From positions 132,425 through 196,424 of the forward strand of contig CAYUPI010000002.1 in NCBI GenBank assembly GCA_964446585.1: a DNA stretch of 64,000 nucleotides, in the 5' to 3' direction. The stretch comes from CAYUPI01 sp964446585 (GTDB taxonomy: Bacteria > Verrucomicrobiota > Verrucomicrobiia > Limisphaerales > UBA8199). A model generated the notes under the pieces. It had not been told where the DNA came from, ran no database searches, and saw only the letters and a program-made list of their open reading frames with translations. This document shows, piece after piece, positions 50,422 through 60,160 of the stretch. Position numbers and translations under genes: made by a program. Position 1 is the first letter of the stretch. Every line of letters begins with the position of its first letter.

Positions 50422-51636
50422 ATGAATGAGACACAAGTCAGCCTCCGGGAAGGTCTGCGCGCCCTGCCGCGCGGCGCCTGGATCCTTTTCTTTGGAACAT
50501 TCCTGAACAAGTTTGGCGCCTTCGTGCTGCCGTTCCTGACGATTTACATGACCCGGCTGGGCTATTCGACCGCGCAGGCGGGCTTGGCGATCGCGGCATA
50601 CGGCATTGGCAGCCTCTGCGCCTCCATCGTTGGTGGCCATTTGGCCGATCGGCTCGGGCGTCGAAAAACCATCGTGCTCTCGATGTTCTCTGGCGCGCTC
50701 ACGATGTTGTGCCTCTCCCGCGCCCGCACGTTGCCAATGATGATCGCGTTCTCGGGGATCGTGGGATTGACGGGTGAACTGTACCGGCCCGCCAGCAGCG
50801 CCTTGCTGGCTGACCTTGTGCCGGCCGGGCAGCGAGTAACCGCTTATGCAGCCTACCGCATGTCATTCAACGCGGGTTTTGCGTTCGGCCCGGCCATGGC
50901 AGGCTTTTTGGCCCAGTACTCTTTCACTTGGCTCTTTATCGGCGACGCGGCGACATCCGTTCTCTACGGGCTCGTGGCGTTTTTTGCCTTGCCCGCGGGA
51001 TTGCACCAAACCCGGGCTGAAAGCTCAATTCGTGAAACCCTCCGTGTCCTGCGCAACGACCGGCGGTTCCGTCAGGTGTTGTGTGGCTCGCTGGTCATCG
51101 GACTGGTTTTTGTGCAGGTCCTCTCGACCATGAGCTTGGAAATCACCCGGAGCGGGTTCTCTGCCGCAATTTACGGAATGCTGATTTCGTTGAACGGCGC
51201 GCTCGTGGTTTTGTGTGAACTGCCGTTGACGGTCATCACCAAACGCTTCCCCACTCGCCGGATGATGGCGCTCGGTTTTTTGCTCATCGGATTCGGGTTC
51301 GCCTCGAATGTGTTGGTCCGCACGCTGCCGCTGCTCGCGCTCACGACCCTGTTGTTTACGCTCGGTGAAATGATCGCCATGCCCGTCGCTGCCGCCTACG
51401 TGGCTGACCTGGCTCCGGCGCATCAGCGCGGGTTGTACATGGGAACCTACGGATTGGTTTGGTCGTTGGCTTTCGTCTGCGGCCCGAGCCTCGGTCTGCT
51501 TCTATACTCTGTTAGCCCCACCGCCGTGTGGACGCTCTGCGGCGTCCTCGGTCTTGCCGCCGCCTGCATAATCCTGGCAGAGCCGGGCAGCGGGGCCGAA
51601 CGCTCGACCTCCGCTGCGGTCCCGACAACGCCGTAA
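50422..51636 (+). CDS. MFS transporter
   Basis: 404-residue major facilitator superfamily permease with twelve hydrophobic segments. The signature between helices 2 and 3 is GGHLADRLGRRKTIVLS, and the second half starts near RRFRQVLCGSLVIGLVFVQVL. Overall pattern fits multidrug or sugar efflux (MdtH/YdhP-like), but the substrate cannot be read from sequence. The start is the ATG at 50422, just after a terminator, so it has its own promoter. Confidence 0.9.
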   Translation: MNETQVSLREGLRALPRGAWILFFGTFLNKFGAFVLPFLTIYMTRLGYSTAQAGLAIAAYGIGSLCASIVGGHLADRLGRRKTIVLSMFSGALTMLCLSRARTLPMMIAFSGIVGLTGELYRPASSALLADLVPAGQRVTAYAAYRMSFNAGFAFGPAMAGFLAQYSFTWLFIGDAATSVLYGLVAFFALPAGLHQTRAESSIRETLRVLRNDRRFRQVLCGSLVIGLVFVQVLSTMSLEITRSGFSAAIYGMLISLNGALVVLCELPLTVITKRFPTRRMMALGFLLIGFGFASNVLVRTLPLLALTTLLFTLGEMIAMPVAAAYVADLAPAHQRGLYMGTYGLVWSLAFVCGPSLGLLLYSVSPTAVWTLCGVLGLAAACIILAEPGSGAERSTSAAVPTTP

Positions 51637-51692
51637 CGCGGCAGACCAAGGCTCTGATCCGATTTGAATTTTTTAGGGGCAAGAGGTGCGAA

Positions 51693-52262
51693 TTACTTTT
51701 GCTGTGGCCGCGACATGCCTTTAGCGAAATCTTTGATGTAATCTCTCATTCCGCGCTCAAGAGGAGAGAGGCCGTAACGCTCGGCCTCACGCATTGATTC
51801 ATCGTACGACCAATGATCGCGCGCGATTCGATAGCAGGCGATGATGGTCCCCGTGCGATCGCAACCGTGCTGGCAATGGATGAAGACCGGCCCTGGCAGG
51901 GTTTGGATCAAAGATAAAACCTTGCGGACTTGTTCGTCCGTCGGCTTGCCCAACGGGTGCAGCGGCAGGTTGGTGTATAGGATGCCGTGGGCACGAGCTT
52001 GGCTCTCCTCGTCCTTCCAACCTTCGTCGGGCATTCGCAGGTTGATGATCGTTTTGACGCTGAGACGAGCGAGATTGCTAATGCTGGCGCTATCTGGTTG
52101 AGCGCCGCGAAATAAACCATCATTGACCTTTCCAAAGTTCTGGATGCCTTCCTGGGCCGGCAACCCGCGCTCGCCGGTGGCCCAAATGACGCTGAAGCAG
52201 CAGAGGCCTGAGCACAGGGCGATCACCGCCAAATGCGATATCTTGAGGCGACGCTTGAACAT
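51693..52262 (-). CDS. Exported dual-specificity/tyrosine phosphatase
   Basis: 189 residues. An N-terminal hydrophobic segment (LAVIALCSGLCCFSVIWATG) suggests export or membrane anchoring. The catalytic loop FIHCQHGCDRTGT contains the Cys-x5-Arg signature (Cys near residue 131), and the general-acid region is LPLHPLGKPTDEQ. Such small phosphatases act on phosphotyrosine or phosphoinositide-like substrates; in this family (DSP-like, formerly DUF442-type neighbours) targets are mostly unknown. It is convergent with the MFS gene. Confidence 0.85.
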   Translation of the reverse strand: MFKRRLKISHLAVIALCSGLCCFSVIWATGERGLPAQEGIQNFGKVNDGLFRGAQPDSASISNLARLSVKTIINLRMPDEGWKDEESQARAHGILYTNLPLHPLGKPTDEQVRKVLSLIQTLPGPVFIHCQHGCDRTGTIIACYRIARDHWSYDESMREAERYGLSPLERGMRDYIKDFAKGMSRPQQK

Positions 52263-52397
52263 GGTTTCGACAGCCAGCGATACACCAAAAGTATTCCTCC
52301 GGCAAATGCTCAGCCGCCTTAAAGGGCTGAAAGGACTTTGTCAATCAACGGGAGAAATAGCAGTTTCCAAGCGCTTTCGGCGCAGTATCCTGCGCCA

Positions 52398-52595
52398 ATG
52401 AGTCGATTGCCGATCAAGAATCTGCCGTCCTACTGGCCGAGCGGCTTTGTGCCGGAGCAAATTGATTTGGGTGGCTGGAGTGATCGCATGACCGAGCTTC
52501 GGAAAGACGGAGTCTGCGAACGTGGGAATGCTGCAACAGCCGCGGCCCTATTTCCTGTAATTCCGCAGGACCCTTGCTCCAAGGTCCTCTTGTGA
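52398..52595 (+). CDS. Small 65-residue protein coupled to the epimerase gene
   Basis: An ATG at 52398 opens a 65-codon frame (MSRLPIKNLPSYWPSGFVPE then QIDLGGWSDRMTELRKDG...) whose TGA stop overlaps the GTG start of the next gene as GTGA. That four-base overlap is typical of translationally coupled genes and is the main evidence that it is real. No family is recognised and no membrane segment is seen. The C-terminus is less protein-like. Confidence 0.4.
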   Translation: MSRLPIKNLPSYWPSGFVPEQIDLGGWSDRMTELRKDGVCERGNAATAAALFPVIPQDPCSKVLL

Positions 52596-53506
52596 AAATC
52601 TTCGTCACAGGAGCCACTGGTTTCGTCGGCAGCGAAATCGTCCGGCAGCTCCACGCAGAAGGCCGCCGGCTCCGCCTGCTGGTGCGCGACCCGGAATCGG
52701 AGAGCGCGCAGGAGGTCGCCTCGCGCTTCGACGCCGAGCTTCACGTTGGGAACGTACTGGACTCAGCTTCGCTGGCAGGCGCATTGAACGGGATGCACGC
52801 AGTAATTCACCTGGTCGGGATTATAAGCGAGTTCCGCCAGAACACTTTCGAAAATGTCCACACTACTGGCACGCAGAACATCGTGGCCGCCGCTCAGGAA
52901 GCAGGGGTCGGGCGATTCATCCACATGAGCTCGCTCGGCACGCGTGCCGACGCCCTCTCGCGCTATCATCAATCGAAGTGGGCGGCGGAAGAGGCCGTAC
53001 GCCAAAGCGACATTGACTACACCATCTTTCGGCCTTCGGTAATTTACGGCCTGGACGATCGGTTCGTCAACCTGTTCGCCAAACTGATTCGGTTTTCGCC
53101 GGTCATTCCCGTCCTTGCTGGCGACCGCGCCCGCTTTCAGCCTGTAGCCGTCGAAACCGTCGCCAGCGCATTCGTGCGTTCGGTCGCCGAGCCCCGTTCC
53201 ATCGGCCAGACCTTTGACTTGTGTGGGCCGGAGTCTCTCACCCTGGCGCAGATCGTAGATGAAATCTGCCGCGCCATGGGTCGGACAAGGTTCAAATTCC
53301 GTGTTCCCGAAGGCTTGGCTCGCCGACAGGCTGCCATGCTGGAATTCATTTATCCTCGCCTGTTCCGAAAGCCCGCTCCGCTCAACCGCGACCAACTGAT
53401 TATGCTGCACGAGGATAATATCGGAAATCCGGGGCCGGCGAACAAAGCTTTCAACCTCGCACAGGTGCCGTTTCGAGAAGGAATCGGCGGTTATCTCGGA
53501 AAGTGA
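52592..53506 (+). CDS. NAD(P)-dependent epimerase/NDUFA9-like protein
   Basis: 304 residues from the GTG at 52592, preceded by AAGG at a fair ribosome-binding distance. An atypical extended SDR: the nucleotide-binding motif is VKIFVTGATGFVGSEIVRQL, then LRLLVRDPES, and the active-site region YHQSKWAAEEAV with Tyr and Lys. VIYGLDDRFVN follows. It matches the group annotated as complex I NDUFA9-like proteins, which bind NAD(P)H but often have no known substrate. It follows and overlaps a small unknown ORF. Confidence 0.87.
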   Translation: MKIFVTGATGFVGSEIVRQLHAEGRRLRLLVRDPESESAQEVASRFDAELHVGNVLDSASLAGALNGMHAVIHLVGIISEFRQNTFENVHTTGTQNIVAAAQEAGVGRFIHMSSLGTRADALSRYHQSKWAAEEAVRQSDIDYTIFRPSVIYGLDDRFVNLFAKLIRFSPVIPVLAGDRARFQPVAVETVASAFVRSVAEPRSIGQTFDLCGPESLTLAQIVDEICRAMGRTRFKFRVPEGLARRQAAMLEFIYPRLFRKPAPLNRDQLIMLHEDNIGNPGPANKAFNLAQVPFREGIGGYLGK

Positions 53507-53547
53507 ACTCCTTAGACCTCCCAGGCCAATTCAACGAGCGTAAAAAG

Positions 53548-53575
53548 TCGTAGCCGCCGACGTGTCTCGAATCCG
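53548..53575. repeat. Possible half-copy of family A element
   Basis: GTCGTAGCCGCCGACGTGTC resembles the left arm of the family A element at 48046 (GTAGCAGCCGACGTAAGG). No matching right arm is found. It lies between the convergent epimerase and NtrC genes. Confidence 0.35.
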
Positions 53576-53581
53576 CGCTCC

Positions 53582-54921
<1,340 letters not shown>

Positions 54922-54925
<4 letters not shown>

Positions 54926-55698
54926 AGATTCTGTTTGCGGTTGGCGATGCAGGCCCGGGCGAATGCGCGGAAGATCGCCAAATGTTCCGGATGCCGCCCC
55001 ACCAGGCGCTCCGGATGAAACTGCACAGTCAGCAGAAACGGCAGCAACCGGGCCGCGCCCGGCTTTAGCTCAGTGCTCTCGATTATCCCGTCCACGCTTG
55101 CCGCCGCCACCTGCAACGGAGGCGCGACCCGTGCCAGAGCCTGGTGATGCGTACTGTTCACGCCGAGCGTCTGTCTGCCCGTTATCTTGGACAGTCCAGA
55201 ACCCGCTGTCAACCGGGCATCATGCACGACCTGGTCTCGCTTGTCCATACGCCGATGGTTCAGCGCTCCGCGGACCTGAGAGCGGATATCGGCCACCAGC
55301 GTGCCCCCGAGCGCAACATTGAGCAACTGATGCCCGCGGCAGATGGCCAGCAGCGGCTTGCCATGGCGGAAGACCTCATCGATGAGAAACAGCTCGCTCA
55401 GGTCCCGCTCCCCGCCGTCCGGCGTCACTTCCACCGTGCGGCGCACGCGCGCGGGCAGGCCGTTGGCGTACAAACCTGGCGCAACATCATCGCCCCCGGT
55501 GAGCAACACCCCGTCGCAGCGCCGGACGGATTCGGCTATCAGGTCCCGTGACCTGCTGGCCGCCAGCGCAACCGGAACCGCTCCCGCAGCCATGAGCGCT
55601 CGAGCGTAATTGCCGGAAAGGCTGATCGAGCGATCCCCAAACTCTTTCCCTTTCGCCTCGATGTCTGGCGAAACGAGAACCAAAGGTGGTCTGTTCAT
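54922..55698 (-). CDS. Class I glutamine amidotransferase / gamma-glutamyl-GABA hydrolase-like
   Basis: 258 residues of the peptidase C26 (PuuD-like) family. The oxyanion loop is GVLLTGGDDVAPGLY, the nucleophile elbow PLLAICRGHQLLNVALGGTL (Cys near residue 120), and VNSTHHQALA and LLTVQFHPERL with catalytic His and Glu. PuuD removes the glutamyl group from gamma-glutamyl-GABA in putrescine breakdown, but no other putrescine genes are near, so the substrate is not certain. The ATGA overlap with the NtrC gene downstream suggests shared regulation. Confidence 0.87.
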
Positions 55699-55719
55699 GG
55701 ATTGGGGAGAGCGAGATTA

Positions 55720-55795
55720 CGATTAGGAGAAAGATTAAGAGTATGATTAAGAGTACGAGTACGATGAGAAATGGGTAGGGGGTTAGGGGGAGGAT
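55720..55795. repeat. Purine-rich GATTA/GAGTA low-complexity stretch
   Basis: Repeated GATTACGATTAGGAGAAAGATTAAGAGTATGATT-like units (written here in part) and a GGGTAGGGGGTTAGGGGG tail fill the gap between the amidotransferase and the adaptor gene. No gene or clear hairpin. Confidence 0.55.
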
Positions 55796-57006
55796 TCCTT
55801 GACGAGGCTGCCATCGGCCAGGCCCTGCGGGGCATTCACAATGACGCGCTCGCCCGCAGTAATTCCTGCGCTCACGAGCACTTCGTCATCCATTATGCTG
55901 CTGACGGTCACCGCGCGGCGCTCAGCGCGGCCATTCTGCACGACCAACACCACATCGCGGCCCTCCTGCTGCTGGAGCACAGTTTTGGGCAGTTTCACCG
56001 CGCGACTCGCCCCGGCGCTCGGTGAACCCGTATCCCGGAAAGCCACCTTCGCGCTCATTTCAGGCAAGATGCGCGAGTCCAGCTTGTCGAAGCTGACACG
56101 GACTTTCACGGTCGATTTTTGGCGGTCAGCCGTCGGAATAATCGCGATCACTTTGCAGGGTATTTTCCAATCGGGATAAGCGTCCAGTGTCGCTTCAACC
56201 GGCTGGCCGGCTTCGACGCGATTAATGTAGCTTTCGTTGACGTCAATTTCAATCTCCAGCGATTTCATGTCCACGATCGTCCCGATGCCGGTCCGGGTAA
56301 ATCCGCCGCCAGCGGAGACAGGAGAAATCATTTCGCCTGGCTGGGCGTTTTTCGAGGTCGCAATACCGGCAAACGGGGAGCGAATGATTGTGTCCTCCAA
56401 CTGCTGCTGCCAGGACGCCACTTGTCGCTCCGCGACGATGACGTCAGCCTGTTGCTGTTGCAGCTTGGCTTTGAGCGCATGCGATGCGGCCTCAGCGTGG
56501 TCGAGATCCGCTTGAGTGGCGATTTTGTTGCGCAGCAGGTCAGTGATACGGCGCAATTCCTGGTCGGCCTCTGTAATCCGCACGCGTGTTTCTTCCAGCG
56601 CCTTCTGGGCCGATTCCAATTGCGCTTCAGCCAGACGCAAGCTCGCCTTGACATTCGTGTCGTCGAGCCGGGCCAGGACCTGGCCTTCCTGTACTTTCAT
56701 CCCTTCCTCGATGAGCACCTCGACGACTTTGCCGGTGACTTTCGAGGACACGGTCGCTTCGCGCCTTGCGGTGACGTAGCCGGAAGCGTTCAGCACCGTG
56801 CGCTCCACGCCCGGACCTGTGACGGCGGAAGCCACGACGGTCCGCACCGGAACAGCTTTCGGTCGAAGGAACCGCCACGCAGCGCCTGCGAAAAAGGCGA
56901 ACAAAAGTAGCGCAACAGCCAGCAACCAGATTCGGGAAGACGAGTCTGGCTTGCTTTTGCGCTCGATGCGCAGGTCATCCAGCGTGGGTTTGGGCGGACT
57001 CGCCAT
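55783..57006 (-). CDS. HlyD/MacA-type efflux adaptor, orphan
   Basis: 407 residues with one N-terminal membrane segment (IWLLAVALLLFAFFAGAAWRFL). The first lipoyl half is LNASGYVTARREATVSSKVTGKVVEVLIEEGMKVQEGQVLARLDD, a coiled-coil hairpin runs from ~100 to 200 (AQLESAQKALEETRVRITEADQELRRI), and the second lipoyl half is IIRSPFAGIATSKNAQPGEMI. The typical partner, an ABC or RND permease, is not adjacent in the window on either side. It may be paired with a distant transporter. Confidence 0.9.
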   Translation of the reverse strand: MASPPKPTLDDLRIERKSKPDSSSRIWLLAVALLLFAFFAGAAWRFLRPKAVPVRTVVASAVTGPGVERTVLNASGYVTARREATVSSKVTGKVVEVLIEEGMKVQEGQVLARLDDTNVKASLRLAEAQLESAQKALEETRVRITEADQELRRITDLLRNKIATQADLDHAEAASHALKAKLQQQQADVIVAERQVASWQQQLEDTIIRSPFAGIATSKNAQPGEMISPVSAGGGFTRTGIGTIVDMKSLEIEIDVNESYINRVEAGQPVEATLDAYPDWKIPCKVIAIIPTADRQKSTVKVRVSFDKLDSRILPEMSAKVAFRDTGSPSAGASRAVKLPKTVLQQQEGRDVVLVVQNGRAERRAVTVSSIMDDEVLVSAGITAGERVIVNAPQGLADGSLVKESSP

Positions 57007-57163
57007 GAATACCTAACCTCTAAGGCCAATATTCGAAAGTCTCAAGCTCAAATCCAAGGTTGGGAGTGCGGAATGGGTTCGGGATTCCGGTTAGACGGGC
57101 CGGATATTGAGTACGTCCACCCTCCCATCCTCTTTCAACTTCTCCGGTTAGAACGAAGTTCGA

Positions 57164-57868
57164 TCAGCACTTCGGCGACTTGCGTTTCTTGCCGATCGGG
57201 CAGCGTGCTTCGAATTGCTTGATACGATCGGGCGCGAACGGAACAGTGCAATCCCCGACCAGGTCCATGGCAACCTTGCCGATGCCATTGGCCGCAGCGA
57301 CCGCGAGCGGGTGGAGCGGTTTGACGTGGCAGGCGACCGCAATGATGAAACTGTTCATCACGTATTTGACGCGATTGGGCTGCTCGTGGATCGATTTGGC
57401 CGCCCGCTGCAGGAGCGACTTGATCTCGGCAAGGTCGAGATCCGCGTCGTCCTTGATGGCGACAATGCTGCTGTAAGTCTGCCAACCGGCCGCGGCGATG
57501 GTTTCGTCCCTGGATTCGATCCACTTCAAGGCCATCTCCCGGCCATGCGGGCCCGCGGACGCCACCCACGGGACCGAGTATTCGGCGACCCAGGGACTGG
57601 TGGCGCCTTCAATCCATTTTTGCAGGTCCTTTTTGGTCATCTTCGCATCGTCCGCGATCAGTCCGGCGAGGTACATCGCGTCGGCGATGCCGGTGTCGTA
57701 GAGATCCAAAGCGAGCTGGTAGTCCCTCTTGACGCGTTTCTGGATCTTCTTCATGTCGGCAATTTTCACGCCGAGGCACGGTTCCTGGGCGCCGTGGTTG
57801 ATCCAGGTTTTCCTGGTTTGTGCGTTGGCGAACTTCTTGAGCTCGGCGACGATGTCTTTGGCGGTCAT
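57164..57868 (-). CDS. AlkD-like DNA alkylation repair protein
   Basis: 234 residues made of HEAT-like helical repeats. Family segments are MTAKDIVAELKKF...INHGAQEPCLGVKIADMKKIQKRVKRDYQLALDLYDTGIADAMYLAGLIADD, AEYSVPWVASAGPHGREMALKWIES and PNRVKYVMNSFIIAV. The basic end is IGKKRKSPKC. Members of the AlkD-like group remove bulky or alkylated purines or are uncharacterised homologues; catalytic residues cannot be fixed from sequence alone. It is the gene before the cassette array and carries no attC-like flank, so it is probably chromosomal backbone. Confidence 0.85.
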   Translation of the reverse strand: MTAKDIVAELKKFANAQTRKTWINHGAQEPCLGVKIADMKKIQKRVKRDYQLALDLYDTGIADAMYLAGLIADDAKMTKKDLQKWIEGATSPWVAEYSVPWVASAGPHGREMALKWIESRDETIAAAGWQTYSSIVAIKDDADLDLAEIKSLLQRAAKSIHEQPNRVKYVMNSFIIAVACHVKPLHPLAVAAANGIGKVAMDLVGDCTVPFAPDRIKQFEARCPIGKKRKSPKC

Positions 57869-57928
57869 TTACTTTTTTCCTCAGGCTGCAGTGATGAAAG
57901 CCTGGAGTGTAAGTACGGTTTGTTCAAC

Positions 57929-58132
57929 TCAATCCGCACGGAGACTTGTGTAGTTGTTGAAGGCGCTGCACAATTTCGCCGCCTCGGCGCATCTATAGAT
58001 GACCGCCTCTCGACCTAGGAGTTCTGCCCTACCAACGATGTTCCATTTGATTTCGTCGGCCATGTACGGGTATGTCACGGCGAATCTGTGACTGGAGAAC
58101 GCTTCTGCAATTTGATGAATATCTAAACTCAT
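57929..58132 (-). CDS. Truncated SnoaL/NTF2-like protein in a gene cassette
   Basis: 67 residues (MSLDIHQIAEAFSSHRFAVT then YPYMADEIKWNIVGRAELLG and REAVIYRCAE...). It matches the N-terminal half of small NTF2-like (SnoaL) proteins, usually 110-130 residues. The second half of the fold is missing: the frame stops after LRAD and the following sequence does not continue it. It follows an attC-like site (58176-58272) in the same orientation, so it is the last cassette in the array and has lost its tail and its own attC. Confidence 0.65.
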   Translation of the reverse strand: MSLDIHQIAEAFSSHRFAVTYPYMADEIKWNIVGRAELLGREAVIYRCAEAAKLCSAFNNYTSLRAD

Positions 58133-58175
58133 GTGAAATCTTCTCGCTGTATAGATCTGACTTTCCGATGGGTTC

Positions 58176-58272
58176 CGCTAACGCTTCGGATCAGTGGCCG
58201 GGCCGGCGGCAAAGACTTCCTCCCACAGAAAACCAGAATGCCGGCCCGGTCAACTGCATCGGGTTGTTCGGC
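58176..58272 (-). other. attC-like recombination site E
   Basis: On the minus strand the site starts with GCCGAAC (58272-58266) and ends with GTTAGCG (58182-58176), degenerate RYYYAAC and GTTRRRY. The arms GTTGACCGGGCCGGC and GCCGGCCCGGCCACTGATC pair, with two extra bases in the arm next to the upstream gene. It begins four bases after the stop codon of the alpha/beta hydrolase. Confidence 0.75.
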
Positions 58273-58275
58273 TCG

Positions 58276-59322
58276 TTATTCAGCATGTTCCGTTTGTCCG
58301 CTCCCCGGCAGTTTAACCACAAGTTCGGACGGGCGTAAGTTGTGCACCCTGTCGAGCACGTCGCGAATCGCCCGGACCACGGCGTCCGGGCGGTCAACGT
58401 GGAAAGTGGCGTGCGCGGCGTTTTCCAGCGCGCGCTGTTCACCGTGGGGCACGGAATTGGCAATGGCGCGGTTGATGTCCAACTTGATGTCGTTCAACTG
58501 GCGCTGCGAGGCTTCGGTCGCGAACATGGCTCGGAAGGGATCGATGCCCATGCCAGTGAGCACGATCAACGGGACATCGGGCATGTCGCCGCCGCGGCGG
58601 ATCTCGTCGCAGATGCTCTCGAAGTTCCTGGCCTCTTTCAGGCCGACGCGCCACGACTTGCGGTGGTATTCGAAGAGCAAATCGCGGACCGGCGCCGGCC
58701 AGCCGGCAAACATGCGTTCGAAGTAGCCGCGATAGAGCCGCTTGAATCGCAGCAGGACGCGGAAGAGGGCCAGGCTCGTGCGCATCCGTTCGCGGAGCGA
58801 TGGCTTTGGCATTTTGGTCGTATAATCCTCGTGACCCGGGTCCAAAAATACGAGGCCGGCAACGTCCGCCGGAAAGCGCTGTGCAAAACGGCGCGCGTAG
58901 ATGCCGCCCAGCGAGTGGCCGACGCAGACGTAAGGCGCCGGCACGGCGGCGGCGCGCAACAGTAACCGAAGTTCATCCGTGACATCGGTTGCGCTGCGTG
59001 GAAGTTCAGCGTGGTCGCTCCACCCGGTTCCCGCGCGGTCGTAAAGCAGGGACGTCGTAAACCGGGCGGCCTGCTCGTGGAGATTCAGATAGCCAAGACC
59101 GGTGACGCCGGCTCCCGGCAAGAAAACCACGACCGGACCTCCGGTGCCCGAGGCGTAGAGCATCAACTGCCGTCCCCCAACGTCGTAGAAACGGGCTGAC
59201 GGTAGCGCGCGAAGGAGAGCCTCGCGGCCTTTACCCTGTTCAGTGCGATTGGCCATCGAACCTGCCGTTTTCGGCATCGTACCAGCATCGTTCTTTCCCG
59301 ACTGTTTAATAATCGCCGCCAC
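58276..59322 (-). CDS. Alpha/beta hydrolase, gene-cassette encoded
   Basis: 348 residues. Core: VVVFLPGAGVTGLGYLNLHEQAARFTTSLLYDRAGTGWSDHAELPRSATDVTDELR, nucleophile motif CVGHSLGG (Ser in YVCVGHSLGGIYARRFA), VLTGMGIDP near the acid residue, and a C-terminal ENAAHATFHVDRPDAVVRAI carrying the likely catalytic His. It looks like an epoxide-hydrolase/lipase-type enzyme; no substrate can be named. It lies between attC-like sites D and E and reads in the same direction as all other cassettes. The start may be at 59322 or at the internal Met codons shortly after. Confidence 0.8.
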   Translation of the reverse strand: MAAIIKQSGKNDAGTMPKTAGSMANRTEQGKGREALLRALPSARFYDVGGRQLMLYASGTGGPVVVFLPGAGVTGLGYLNLHEQAARFTTSLLYDRAGTGWSDHAELPRSATDVTDELRLLLRAAAVPAPYVCVGHSLGGIYARRFAQRFPADVAGLVFLDPGHEDYTTKMPKPSLRERMRTSLALFRVLLRFKRLYRGYFERMFAGWPAPVRDLLFEYHRKSWRVGLKEARNFESICDEIRRGGDMPDVPLIVLTGMGIDPFRAMFATEASQRQLNDIKLDINRAIANSVPHGEQRALENAAHATFHVDRPDAVVRAIRDVLDRVHNLRPSELVVKLPGSGQTEHAE

Positions 59323-59473
59323 TCACCGCGATGCGGCCAGGCGATAGCGGCAGTTCCTTGACCGGCCCTGGTTGGTCGGGCCGATACCAGGGTTTGACCC
59401 GCCGAGCAGCGCCATGGTCAGGAAGTCACCGTCATCACAGCGGATCGCGACATCGCACATCGGTTGCCGCTAC

Positions 59474-59578
59474 TGCTACCGCAAAGCTGACCGATGACGA
59501 GGAGCGCGCCAAGGATGAGCGCACTGGAACTTGCGGCTGACCGCGCTCCTCGGCATTCGGTCCAGCGTTTCGTTAGCC
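59474..59578 (-). other. attC-like recombination site D (degenerate)
   Basis: Minus strand: GGCTAAC core at 59578-59572, then GCTGGACCGAATGCCGAGGA, mirrored by the arm around 59485-59510 (GCTGACCGATGACGAGGAGC on the plus strand). The arm beside the upstream gene is about two bases longer. The far core site has decayed (GGTAGCA). Confidence 0.65.
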
Positions 59579-59597
59579 GACCAATCCTTTGACATAC

Positions 59598-60050
59598 TCA
59601 ATCGCTCTGTGCTGTGCGGCGAGCAAGCTGACTGCGGGTCGCGCTCTCAATCAGCCAACGGTCACCACGCCTGACAAGCTGAAACTCAAGAATGACGCGA
59701 CTGGTGGTGCGACGTGCCAAGACGCGCGTCGGACTCTGGATGCTCAGTGAATCAATGAACGCTGGCATCGCCCGGCTCCAAGCTACCGCCGAACGCACCC
59801 GTCGAATCTCTGTTGGCGTCAGAATCTTGTCGCTCGCGCTGTCGTAGGGCGACTCAATGGTAACTGTCCGGTCAATCTTGTGCTCTTCGACATGAAGACT
59901 TGCGGCAAGCTCGGCAGGCATCGGTGCCTGGCGGCTGACGTAAACGTCCACGTGTCGATACTGCGCGAACAGCCGCAAGCCGAGGTAGAACACCAGAGCC
60001 GGAAGCAGCAGGTAGAGGGCGATGCGCTTTTCTGTGCGTTGGATGTTCAT
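59598..60050 (-). CDS. Unknown membrane-anchored protein, gene-cassette encoded
   Basis: 150 residues with one N-terminal membrane segment (IALYLLLPALVFYLGLRLF) and a soluble domain beginning VDVYVSRQAPMPAELAASL. The C-terminal VILEFQLVRRGDRWLIESATR resembles the final strands of small ligand-binding or NTF2-like folds, but no family is recognised. The ATG at 60050 is 16 bases after a GTTAGGC integron core site, and the stop is followed ~20 bases later by attC-like site D. It fits the profile of an integron cassette gene of unknown function. Confidence 0.65.
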   Translation of the reverse strand: MNIQRTEKRIALYLLLPALVFYLGLRLFAQYRHVDVYVSRQAPMPAELAASLHVEEHKIDRTVTIESPYDSASDKILTPTEIRRVRSAVAWSRAMPAFIDSLSIQSPTRVLARRTTSRVILEFQLVRRGDRWLIESATRSQLARRTAQSD

Positions 60051-60066
60051 GGCGCGTGCGATGTCC

Positions 60067-60159
60067 GCCTAACGACCCACATCACTGGCGCGGCGGCAGT
60101 GATCTTCAATATGAAACCTGGGCGTCGTCGCCGCGTCCAGTGAATGTGGCTTGTTATGT
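60067..60159 (-). other. attC-like recombination site C
   Basis: Minus strand: ACATAAC (60159-60153), then a 93-base imperfect palindrome ending GTTAGGC (60073-60067), a perfect GTTRRRY core. CACTGGACGCGG on the gene side pairs with CCGCG-CCAGTG, leaving a single unpaired A in the arm next to the upstream gene, as in known attC sites. The long stem also pairs AAGCCACATT-type sequence with ATGTGGG. Confidence 0.9.
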
Positions 60160-60160
60160 G

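Noticed and set aside
57080..57163. Possible extra attC after the AlkD-like gene (two CCGGTTAGA motifs)
   Set aside because: The two motifs are direct, not inverted, and no pairing arms lie between them.
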